From: Protostelium mycophagum
Lineage: Eukaryota; Evosea; Variosea; Protosteliida; Protosteliaceae
Assembly (NCBI GenBank): GCA_002081555.1
Contig: MZNV01001411.1
Location: 1 to 32,973 of the forward strand
DNA length: 32,973 nt
Reading direction: 5' to 3'
The position numbers and the translations under genes are program-made. How positions within the stretch are numbered: the first letter of the stretch is position 1; each line of letters begins with the position of its first letter. The notes beneath the pieces were generated by a model. That model made no database searches, had not been told where the DNA came from, and saw nothing but the letters and a program-made list of their open reading frames with translations. This document shows, in pieces, positions 10,339 to 19,463 of the stretch.

Positions 10339-11702
10339 ATGAACAAACCAAAGAAAGCGAAAAAAGAAGAAGTAAGCAGACGAAAGAGGGTAAGAGTCCC
10401 CTCTTGCGCTGCATGCCGTGATCGTCACTTGTCATGTAGTGTTGGTATGAAAGTTGTGTAACTTTGGATCTAATGTAACTCAGAGCGACCTTGTCCTCAC
10501 TGTCGAAGAGTAGGGATAGAGTGCGTCTCAGGTGATGACAGGAGATATACCAAGTCTGCGCCACCAAAACCAGTTTTGGTGAGTTTGCGGGTCGATCGGG
10601 TCAGTCTGACCTTCCTGAGCAGACGACCTCAACACCAACCACAAGAACCGATCTTACAGAAGATGATAAAGATCTTCTCAGTGGGCTTCTTTATGATCCA
10701 CAGCTCGAGGGTAGTGATCGAGCGTAATGCCAAATCTTGTCTCATTTTCGCAGCACCATCAGTCGAGAATTTCCTTCGATTTATAGACAGTTTTCAAAGA
10801 GAGGATTTTGAAAATGACCCAACATTGGCAATTTACGATAGTGAATTGTTGGCCGAAACAACCGAGCGTTTCAGAAAAATGTGAGAAACGAATTTCGTTG
10901 CAGGAATCTCATCTAATGACCTCAGAGGATTAGGAGATCGCGTCTTTCGGGAAGCAGTAGACGGTTATCTCGCCAAGGTATAGATAAATTTGGTTTCAAT
11001 TGTTGATGACATAGGCGGGCACAGTAAGACATCTCATGACCCCGGAACAAACTTTCTACACCACAGAAAGAAGTGCGCAAGAGCGAGCAGATTGCATTGT
11101 GAGTTGATAAAGTTCTCATTCCACTTCTTGATGGAAAATGACGTCTAGTTGTAGAGGGCTTCAGAATTATTATCCTACCCCTGCCTCATCCTGGGGCGCC
11201 TAGGTGTTGTATACCATGCCAACCAGTCTTTTCGTGAGGTGAAATTTCATTAAAATTCATTCACAGTGATGACGTCATATAGGAAACTGGGTGGCGGCAG
11301 GAGACCCCCACTAAGTTAGAAGAAAATGCTTGGTTTCAAATATTTAGTCCGTCCACTGTACGAGAGATGGGCCAGTATTTCCAGCAGGTTTTTGTGGGAG
11401 ATGTAAAAAAGTATGCATCTTTGTCGAGTATCACTCACCATCACCTCAGCTTTATGTTCTTTTTGTGTAATCGTGTACTGATGCCCTCCAGCTATTCAAT
11501 CCATGGGAGTTGGAATACCTGGGGTCGTGAGAGGAATAAAACATGCACTGGATCGATAAATGTGACATTGAGAAGGGACATGGCAGGGCTTGTGCACCTC
11601 CTGATCTTTCAATTGACCCCAGACGAATGGTTGGAATCTTCGTACCCTTTCGATGAGACATCGCCGAATGAGGATACCGATTGGGAACAAATTTTTGAGT
11701 AA
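10339..11702 (+). CDS. Zn2Cys6 zinc-cluster transcription factor with PAS-like C-terminus
   Basis: Nine exons: 10339-10444, 10484-10578, 10623-10710, 10754-10867, 10904-10977, 11015-11098, 11155-11238, 11283-11410, 11492-11702. The sum is 984 nt (327 aa) and all phases close. A basic start (MNKPKKAKKEEVSRRKR) leads into CAACRDRHLSC, SVERP, CPHCRRVGIEC: C-x2-C-x6-C-x5-C-x2-C-x6-C, exactly the fungal binuclear cluster. The intron inside the cluster was placed at the donor that keeps this spacing. The C-terminal half (GRLGVVYHANQSFRE, WFQIFSPSTVREM, then SINVTLRRDMAGL) resembles the PAS region of ERT1/AcuK/RDS2-type regulators, which control gluconeogenic genes in fungi. Inferred role: nuclear regulator. 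Whether it has the same targets here is unknown. Confidence 0.88.
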
Positions 11703-11861
11703 ATATGAGAAGCATGGTGTGGTGTTTCTATTTGAGGAAAAGATGATGATATTCCAATGTCAAAGCAATCATGAATGAGTTGTTTCATAACACATTTATC
11801 TCAACACAGCTTATTCTACACTCCTTCTGATACATGATCCCTCTTTCCTTTCCATCAAAAC

Positions 11862-12129
11862 ATGGGAGCTTTCTTGTTCAAAAAAGTCGAAGGGGTCTTG
11901 CCTCTCTTCCAGAGTGTCATTCTCGTGTTGATCAGCAAAGGGCTCGGTTGGAAATCAACTGCTCGACGTAAGTCCATCTTTGGACTGCCCTGTTGGCTCT
12001 CTGTGTTCATCCCTTCCATCTTTCTGTGCTGTGTTTCTCCTTTGGTTGTGGTTTCTAGATAGATCATCTGGATCTTCAAAACGAAAGCTAGATGATATAG
12101 AGAGGATCAATAAAAGGAAACTGATTTAA
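11862..12129 (+). CDS. Small single-TM protein, about 58 aa
   Basis: Exons 11862-11967 and 12059-12129, joined in phase 1 over a 91-nt intron (C|gtaagt to tttctag). The product has one hydrophobic helix (VLPLFQSVILVLISKGLGW) and a basic tail (SSKRKLDDIERINKRKLI), which suggests a tail facing the cytosol. An AATAAA lies 12 nt after the stop. No family recognised. The minus strand is also open here, so the strand is a judgement based on the good splice sites and sensible tail. Confidence 0.45.
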
Positions 12130-12381
12130 AGCGTAGATCAATAAAGCATAAAGCCAGTGAGTCTGGCCAAAAAACTTTTTCATCCTTCTCGTTGTCCTTT
12201 TCTTGCGACCTTCTTAATTTTCTGAATCTTTCAGACCCCCGAGAACCATGCTGAAAACTCGCTGCGGCGCGATTAAGAGCTCTTTCTAATGAGACAAATA
12301 ATGTCTGTTTGCGGTGGAAGTCCTATGGTAGGATTGTGATATCATCCCAGAACAAGAAATAAATCAAGAATCATTCTACAA
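12130..12381. other. Stretch with possible unassigned exon
   Basis: On the minus strand, 12312-12165 reads as a charged peptide (LERALNRAAASFQHGSRGSE then RFRKLRRSQEKDNEKDEKV) without a start or clear splice partner. On the plus strand 12234-12280 could be a short terminal exon. Neither is convincing. Confidence 0.3.
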
Positions 12382-12742
12382 CTATTTTATTAATAAGTTA
12401 TTATACTTTGTTGGCTCTGTGGCTTTCTCCACTTTTTCAACCTGAAAATGAATCAATCAGTGTTTCTATTCTAACATATTTTTGTCTATATTCACCTCAA
12501 AGACCATGAGTGACTCTTGTGCTGATGGACAGCAGATGCCACTTCATGCAGCCGGGACAAATACCAGTAAGTAACTGGTTCGTCGTAAAAGCGGTGAAAA
12601 CAGCCAAGACCCAGAAGGCGGGGACAGTGTAACCACACAAGTAAACGATCAGGGATATCCCACAGAATATCGACAAGTTCCAAAAGCCTGTACAAACATT
12701 TCTTCCCCACTGCCTGAACTGAACCACACTGGCTGCACACAA
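12382..12742 (-). CDS. Small membrane protein with two hydrophobic segments, 5' end unresolved
   Basis: Three minus-strand exons join in phase: about 12742-12565, 12521-12496 (a 26-nt exon) and 12441-12382. The product has two hydrophobic segments (LSIFCGISLIVYLCGYTV and AFWVLAVFTAFTTNQLL) and a short acidic tail ending EKATEPTKYNNLLIK. The order of two close TM helices followed by a ESLMVF segment loosely recalls PIG-H, but the protein is too short and the likeness too weak to name it. No ATG is seen in the first exon, so upstream exons are missing. A second frame of the 5' exon is also open (see rejected items). Confidence 0.45.
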
Positions 12743-13402
12743 CCTTCTATTTCCAGAAGCAGGGACAGATTATCTGGAGTGTGAAGGGATGTCAAATGCA
12801 CTTGCGAGAGAGGCGTTGGTGAACTGTCCCGCAGATTTTAGGCAAATGCAGAGCTGGAAGATTTAGATGAGGAACCTAAATTCAGCCGAGTGTACTGATG
12901 GGCATGACTTAAATAAATCATATTGTATTGATTTATTTTATTTTTGAATAAAATTGAATAAAAAAGGGAAACCCTAATCCCTGAAAATTCACCATCAAAA
13001 AAGCTCCCAAAAAACCGCGTTCTGACCACGTGGAAAAGCACCTCTAAAACCCAATGAAAAGGCAGCTTCCTTGTTCTGAAAAAGCAGTGTTGAAAAAGCA
13101 GGTCAAAAGCATGTTGTGGTGTAAAGATAGTTCTGGTTATGATTTATTATGTTTGGGGATTTGCTATTCTGTGGCAGGACAGACACTTAAATGACTTGAT
13201 GGACATGAGAAACACACCCTTTGAAATCTTACCACTGAAAAATCAATGGAACAAAATCACCACTATCGCGAACTATTACCATGGGACTCTAAAGATATAT
13301 TGAGGACGGTTTACATTCAATGCAAAGAGATCATTTGGTTATTCTGAACATTTACTTCCACTCAAGTGCTGGCGTCAGCTCAGACGATTCTTGGGGCTGT
13401 GA
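12743..13402. other. Intergenic, no supported gene
   Basis: Holds short open stretches only, such as a 34-codon plus-strand run beginning at 13240 (HHYRELLPWDSKDILRTVY) that has no start or splice context I trust. Upstream exons of the minus-strand gene at 12382-12742 may lie at 12743-12900. An AT-rich block (12905-12965) contains AATAAA-like words. Confidence 0.4.
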
Positions 13403-15072
13403 TTAGTTTTTGATGGCAAATGTGATGTTTGCATTGGCGAGATGAGGCAACAATGCGGTTCCCATAGCAGCACCAGGGGTGATGACGCCCCCTTTGGCGC
13501 ATTTGTCTCTATTTTTAGCCAAGAACATGGCAATCTACAACGCGTCATCTTTCATGGCATCCGAAAATAGATCACCTCAGATATCATGGCGGAGGTGTCG
13601 CCATACCCGGGGTCCTTCTTTCCAGAGCCAATTCCGCGAAATTTCACCAATTTTCCCTCGGAATTTCTTCCTTTTGCGACGAATTCCATATTCCAGTGTC
13701 CGCCATCTCTTGACTCTCTGTTAGGCCCGCTTCCAGAGGGGATCAACTACAACTGTCATTTTCGACACAAATGACAGGTGACGTGATGACGTGACAGATG
13801 ACATGTGTCACCTTGCGGATGAGCCATCTGGTGGGGGCAATGGCGAGTAGGATGCCAAAGGTCACGGTGAAAAAGGACACGAACGCAGCAAAGAGTAAAT
13901 ACTTGCTGCCCAATGTCTCGGTGTAGTTGTAGTTTGGCGCAAAACCGGCATCTTTCCCAAGAAGAGCAGCCGTCCTTCTGGCAACTCTAAAACATAATGA
14001 GCACATGGCATTGTTCATCGCATGGCATTCAGAACATCACCTGGTGTTACAAAAAGCCATGATGTAGGGTGCTGTCCACTTGTTGAGATCGTCGTCCCAA
14101 TAAGTGAGGAGCTGGTCATTGGGACCACGATGCAGATTTGGAGTTGTAGATCTGGGGTTGAGCAGGTGGGAATTGGACATCTCGCGTGTTTTCCCTTCCT
14201 CAAACTGTGACGTGTCAAGACGTCACATATGACAAGATGTCAATTAGCTCACCACATCTGCAATAGAAGCGACGGTTCCTCCAGATACCCCTCCCTTTAC
14301 ACTTACGTAACACCCTTTGATCTACAATTCAAAAATCAGGAAATCATAATTCTTCAAAATAAAATGGTATGGATAATTTTAGCATGAGCGGATCACCTCT
14401 TCACAAGTGACATCCTGTTTCTTGCAATGTTCGGCCATAAAGAGTGCGCCTAAATCGCTAGGTACAGAGTCGGAGCCACAGCAATTCACGATTAAGACCC
14501 CCTTCTTTTCTGCCTCTTCATGGTGTCTGAAGGTCCGTCAGCCGTCAGTTTCCTCTGAGATCACTGATACATACTTGTCGATCATCTTCCTGACCCAAAA
14601 TGTCTCTCCGGTGAGGTCACAATAGTCCGCATTATTGTCTATACAGGAAGACACCAATATATCTCCACCTCTGCAGTAGGGACCAACAGTTGTCAGTACC
14701 ACCTGTATGACGTCACCAAGATTGATTAAGGCGAAAGAATTACACAATCACCTTCGTCCTCTTTGTGAATTGGTCCAAAGATGATTTGTCACCTCCATCA
14801 CCGATTACGATCTCAAGAGAGGCTAAAGTTCCGTCGATCTTGGCCAGATCATCTCTGACCTTCTTCAATTTCTGTTCAGTTCGTCCTGCAATCGTCCATT
14901 TCAAATTGGTGCCTTTCTGTGTCTTTGCAAAATACTCTGCGATGATCTGACCGACAAAGCTGGTGGCACCCCATATGATCACGTCGTACTCTCTTTCTTT
15001 CTTGTTTGCCATGTTGTTGTTGTTTTCGTTTGTCATTTCGCCCACAACAGACGTCACGTTTACGTAAAACAT
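13403..15072 (-). CDS. Saccharopine-dehydrogenase-like oxidoreductase (SCCPDH family)
   Basis: Minus-strand gene of several exons. The N-terminus is a Rossmann fold, EYDVIIWGATSFVGQIIAEY, with the dinucleotide-binding GATxFxG. Next come TVGPYCRGGDILVSSCIDNN and DYCDLTGETFWVRKMID, typical of SCCPDH (GPYRFYG..V..AC...G..Y.D..GE..F...M). Further on are a hydrophobic segment (YLLFAAFVSFFTVTFGILLA) and RESRDGGHWNMEFVAKG with DPGYGDTSAMI, also typical. The end is MGTALLPHLANANITFAIKN. Three in-frame ATGs are possible (15072, 15036, 15012); 15012 starts 6 residues before the fold and would match the family best. Known: family members are lipid-droplet or membrane-associated with an uncertain substrate. 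It shares a ~160-bp intergenic region with the flavin monooxygenase. Confidence 0.9.
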
Positions 15073-15234
15073 GGAGATTTCAAAGATGAAGTTTCCAGCA
15101 AATTGATTGCCGTACTACAGATGTCATTATGGGATTCTAACAGTTTCGACACCATTTTAAACGAGATTATTCTGCGGTAGTAACCGCGCCTTGATGGTAT
15201 TGAAAACTCGAAGATAATAAGTAATTGGGTGGGA
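15073..15234. promoter_or_regulatory. Bidirectional promoter region with palindrome GCGGTAGTAACCGC
   Basis: The gap between two divergent redox genes. It holds one near-perfect 14-bp palindrome (15174-15187, GCGGT-AGTA-ACCGC). Similar words occur upstream of PIG-S (19338-19350) and in two PIG-S introns. Regulatory function is inference. Confidence 0.4.
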
Positions 15235-18105
15235 ATGAAGAAAACACTGACAGATCAGAAAGAACACCAAATGCACGCAGCAATCAGGCCGATCTATTAC
15301 CTCTTAGAGAACCTTTTCCTCTTCCTTTTTCACCTGATCCAAAAGGTCATACATCTCTTTGCGAAATGTTAAGACTCACATTTTCAGATCATCGTACTCG
15401 TCTTCGCGCCGAGAAAACCTGTCTCAGCACATCCTTCTGTCTTAAAGAATGGCAGAATCGCTGTGATCGGTGCTGGACTCTCGGGAATTTCTGCCGCAGC
15501 TCACGCTGTAGCACATGGCTGGGATGTCACCATCTTTGAACAGAAAGATCACGTCGGTGGGATCTGGTCTGAAGTGAATGAGACTTCAGGACTTCAACTC
15601 AACTCTCTAATGTACAGGTGCGGGTTTCGATCTCCTTGAGATTACGCACCATATCTTAACAGACGGAGTTGTTTGCACCGTAAACACTCATGATCGGAAT
15701 CATCATTCCAAGTCAAGAGTGTTGTTGTACACGAACTTCGTTGATGACGTGTGATGACGTAATCAGGTTTTTCCCTGACATCGTTTGGTCGAAGAACTAC
15801 CCCGAACAACGCGAGATCATTGCCAACATCGAACGCATTTGGACAGAATACAAATTGAAAGAGAAGACACGCTTCAACACCGAGGTATGAATTCTTCCAG
15901 AAATTTCTCAGAAAGTTCGAATAGTTTTCTGAGAAATTTCTGTGAAATCTCATGGAATCTCAGGTCAAGAGTATAAAGAGAGTGGGAAAGAAGAATGACG
16001 ATGACACGACCCCCAGCATTTGGATCATCAATGATAATGAAAACGAGGTACGATGATTTTCAAAGAAATAAAACTCAAATTCGCAGAAATACGACGCAGT
16101 TATCGGGACTATCGGGACTTGTGGAAAGCCGAAAATAATTCCCCTGGAAGGCGACGACAAATTCAAGGTGAAAGTCGAAAACCATCGAAATTTCCACTAG
16201 ATCTCCACAATTTCATGATCATTTTCTGTGAAGATTCTGAGAAAATTCTATGAGAATTCTGAGAAATTTCAGGGGAAAATCGCACACTCTAGCGACTTGG
16301 ACAATTTGGATGTGAAGGGAAAGAGGGTTCTGGTCATCGGAGGAGGCGCATCTGCTGTAGAGGCAGGTCTCCTCTCTGCAGAAAAAGGTGAATTTCCATG
16401 AAATTTCCATGAAATCTCTGGGAATATTCTGTGTGTCGTGACGTATAATATCGGTGTTTGTGAAATAAAGGTGAAAGTACAGGAAACATGCGCCATGTCG
16501 ACAATCTCCTATGAATGAACAGTCGACATTTCTGATATGTACAGGCGCCGCGCATACCGATGTGTTGGTCAGACACGACAAGTGGATTATTCCGAGAAAT
16601 TTCTTCGCCGAAGCGGCACTATCTATGTTCCCAGGGAGAGAAATTTTCCTCAGCTACCTCCCCGAATATTTATTACGTAAATTCTTCTACCGCGAACTCG
16701 AGGTGAATTTTCCACGAGATTTCATACTCGAAATTTCCGAGAATTTTCATGACATTATACAGCCCTTTGCTCCTAAATTTGGAATCCACACGTCTACACC
16801 CATCGTAAACTCCGATTTTCTCCGACGCATCCGATCTGGCGATGTATTCGAAATTTCCGCGAAATCTCACTGACATATCATAGATTACATACAGACACGG
16901 TGAGACAATCAGAGTGAATGAGCATGATATCTTATTTGGACAGAAAGACTCTAGTGATCAATACATCCTCAAGGTGATTTTTGGATGTTTATTTTGTCAA
17001 TAATGCCACATCCATTTATCATTAAACAAATCACCAAAGAAATGTCACAAAACCTGGAAAAATGTATCTTTGCCAAAAAACAACTCTCAACCCTTTAAAT
17101 ACCTGAATGCGTCTCATCACGTTTCTTACCGCGGGCACAAATATTTGAGACCTGCATGAGATGCGTGATTTACCGATAAGACGCATTCAGGTACTCAAAG
17201 GGTTAAGTCTTGGTGAATCCACATTGATGAACATAATTAATAATTCTTTCGGCCTCATCACAGAGTATCTCATAATAAACCAGGCTAAAGGAGCGAGGAC
17301 CCCCAAAGATATCGCAGAAAGGGCTCGTACCAACGGTGGAAACGGCAATTTCCACTTGGATGCTGACGTCATCATCATGGCCACCGGATTCGAACACCCC
17401 ATCTCGACCCAAACATTTGTGCCCAAACACTTTATGGCCGAGCCTTTTGCCCCTCCCAACATGTACATGCAGGTGAGCATCTACAACGATTTACGATCAT
17501 TTATTTTATTATTCAAAATTGAAATTTTGTAGGTTTTCAGTGTCAACGACTACACCCTCCTCATGTAGGAAATTTCTTTGACATTCACGAGAAATTTCGC
17601 ATAAATTTCCAAATTTTTTCTGATCTATTTTTAGGTTGAACGCCACCTACAGAAACGCTGTGGGAACCGTGGGACACATTCACTTGGGAATATACACCAG
17701 AATTCTCCTCACCTTTTTGGGCGACCCCACCACCGCGCCTTACCCTGAACTCATGCGCGTTTGGGTCAGATTCATCAACACTTGTGCGTAATCGAGATCT
17801 TTCTTCGAATTTTCGACGTGATTTCTATTCATAGAACAGACCTTATGAACAAGATTCGGATGAAGATTCACTGAAATTTGTAGGGAAGACTGTGGACCCC
17901 AAGTCCAGGAGCGCGATGACCTTCATCACATACTTTGAGATGGTAAGCGAGAATGCAATGCGACAATTGATTGATGATGCGCCAGATGTTATGGTTCGCC
18001 GGATTCTTTCTCTTCAACCCATTCAGAGTGAAGTACCTCCCGTTTGTACTCTTTGGCTGGAGAAGTCCCTTTCTACAAGCAGCTGCTAACCGAAGAAAAG
18101 AGTGA
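15235..18105 (+). CDS. Flavin-containing monooxygenase with N-terminal membrane anchor, 14 exons
   Basis: Oxidises soft nucleophiles (N, S or ketone substrates) using FAD, NADPH and O2. Exons 15235-15345, 15388-15617, 15767-15884, 15964-16047, 16087-16167, 16273-16387, 16545-16702, 16763-16843, 16884-16973, 17284-17472, 17533-17564, 17635-17783, 17884-17993, 18034-18105 give 539 aa; phases close, though the last junction has alternatives. Visible: FAD-binding AVIGAGLSGISAAAHA (GxGxxG) then GGIWSE; NADPH-binding RVLVIGGGASAVEAGLL; and DVIIMATGFEHP, the family ATG motif. The first ~45 residues hold a long hydrophobic run (PIYYLLENLFLFLFHLIQKI then IVLVFAP), a likely ER hairpin or anchor. Soluble yeast and bacterial forms lack this; animal FMOs use a C-terminal anchor. 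Intron 9 contains a piggyBac-like MITE. Confidence 0.92.
17091..17202. mobile_element. piggyBac-like MITE, 112 bp, in a monooxygenase intron
   Basis: Ends CCCTTT...AAAGGG with inverted arms: left ACCTGAATGCGTCTCATC, right read inverted ACCTGAATGCGTCTTATC. The right flank is TTAA (17203-17206), the left flank TCAA (17087-17090), as expected for a TTAA duplication with one base changed. piggyBac ends are known to begin TTAACCC and carry an inner TGCGT/ACGCA word, as here. No coding capacity. Lies within the 310-nt intron 16974-17283. Confidence 0.75.
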
Positions 18106-18550
18106 GGCTTGATTATTTTAGTTCATGGAAGATGTACCAAAGACCTGACTCATGAACAGGGCCTTTGAGGCAATGCAGAAGAAGTGAAGCACCAACACAA
18201 ATAAATTCATCGAGATTTATGCTGTTTGAGTTTATTTAGTCCATTTGTGTTAACTTTTGCTGAATCTTTTCCTCTGGAAATAGGGTCTTAAGAGGCATAG
18301 TGTAAAATCTCTTGTGTTATTAAGGTAAATGACGTTAAGATTTCAAAATTGGCAGAGCCGTTATGGTGAATATGCTGAGATCTGACGGCCTCAGGGACTG
18401 CATCATCCAAACATCGTCATGAACGCTAATTATCAGCGCTCAATTTCGCGGGACAAGGAAGCTCAAATCTGCGAAAAATAAATGTCAAAAATTCAGCCAT
18501 CTCCAGTTGTCCCGACAAAGAGTCTGATCGTCTGATCTGTTTCTCTTGTC
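18106..18550. other. Intergenic
   Basis: AATAAA at about 18200 may end the monooxygenase transcript. No open frame of interest; the last ~200 bp are presumably the promoter of the acetyltransferase. Confidence 0.5.
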
Positions 18551-19203
18551 ATGACCGGAGATTTACATATACGAGATGCAACAACAGAAGATGCAGAATC
18601 CATTCTGGCCATTTACGAACACTATGTGCTGAAATCTACCGTCACCTTTGAGATAGACGTGCCTAGTTTAGCAGAGATGAGAAGTAGAATAGAAAATATT
18701 TTGCAATCAGGATATCCATACATTGTTGGTGTCATCACAGGAAAGGTATCGGAATGTTTTAGATTGTGCGAGATTAATCGAACAGATCATTGGATATGCA
18801 TACGCCAGTACTTACAGGCCTCGCGTTGGATATAAATATACGTGTGAATCCACTGTCTACTTATCAACTGAATCGAGAGGAAAGGGCTGGGGCAAATCCC
18901 TAATGAAAGAACTGTTGAAGAGAATAGAACTAGGTCCATACAGGCAGGTGCTTGGTTTTGACAATAGATCCTCCTTATGAACAATTGGAGGTGCTGGCAA
19001 ACACAACAAAAGACAATCTGGCTTCCATCTCTTTACATAAATCCTTAGGATTTACAGAGGTACAAAGAGCATTGATGAATGATGAGATGACATTTTAGGT
19101 TGGGACTCTAAAGAGTGTCGGCTGGAAGTTTGAACAATGGATTGATGTCTTATTTTTGCAATACACAGTGAGGCCAGAATCGGCACATTTGCCACCTCTT
19201 TAA
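18551..19203 (+). CDS. GNAT N-acetyltransferase, Bar/Pat (phosphinothricin acetyltransferase)-like
   Basis: Transfers acetyl from acetyl-CoA to an amine. Four exons (18551-18745, 18786-18933, 18968-19059, 19099-19203) give 179 aa, the usual Bar/Pat length. Conserved parts: IRDATTEDAESILAIYEHYV, STVTFEIDVPS, IIGYAYASTYRPRVGYKYT, ESTVYLSTESRGKGWGKSLM (the acetyl-CoA loop RGKGWGKSL), NLASISLHKSLGF and VGTLKSVGWKFEQWIDVLFL. The third exon follows a 34-nt intron; without it the frame appears shifted. The family is mainly bacterial, so an old transfer is possible, but three introns show it is settled in this genome. Substrate unknown; family members also use methionine sulfoximine and related amino acids. 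Confidence 0.9.
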
Positions 19204-19463
19204 CCTCATTTGATCAATTTTGGCGAATATAAAGAGCAATTAGTTCTTGTTGTTCTTGCATGTGATTTTCCAACTCTGTACATAAACATTGCCATTGCGC
19301 TGTAGTATTTTGTCAAAATCCTTACCGTGTCAAGTTTGCGGTGATAACCGTATCCTTACCGCAGAAAATATAAAAGAAGAAACAAAAAACCACGCCAGCA
19401 ATTAATTTGTTTCGAATTTATTTGGTGATTGATTGTAGAATCCAAAATGTTACGGCCATTGGA

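Noticed and set aside
10579-10604. 26-nt intron in the Zn2Cys6 gene
   Set aside because: A 44-nt intron using the next CAG (10579-10622) keeps phase and fits the local size range.
12492-12740. Second open minus-strand frame starting CSQCGSVQAVGKKCLYR, suggesting a zinc ribbon
   Set aside because: The alternative frame gives two clean TM helices and joins in phase to two downstream exons; the Cys-x2-Cys is isolated.
18934-18980. Apparent one-base frameshift in the acetyltransferase
   Set aside because: A 34-nt GT-AG intron removes it and gives a better match to the Bar/Pat family (ELDPPYEQLEVLANTTKDN).
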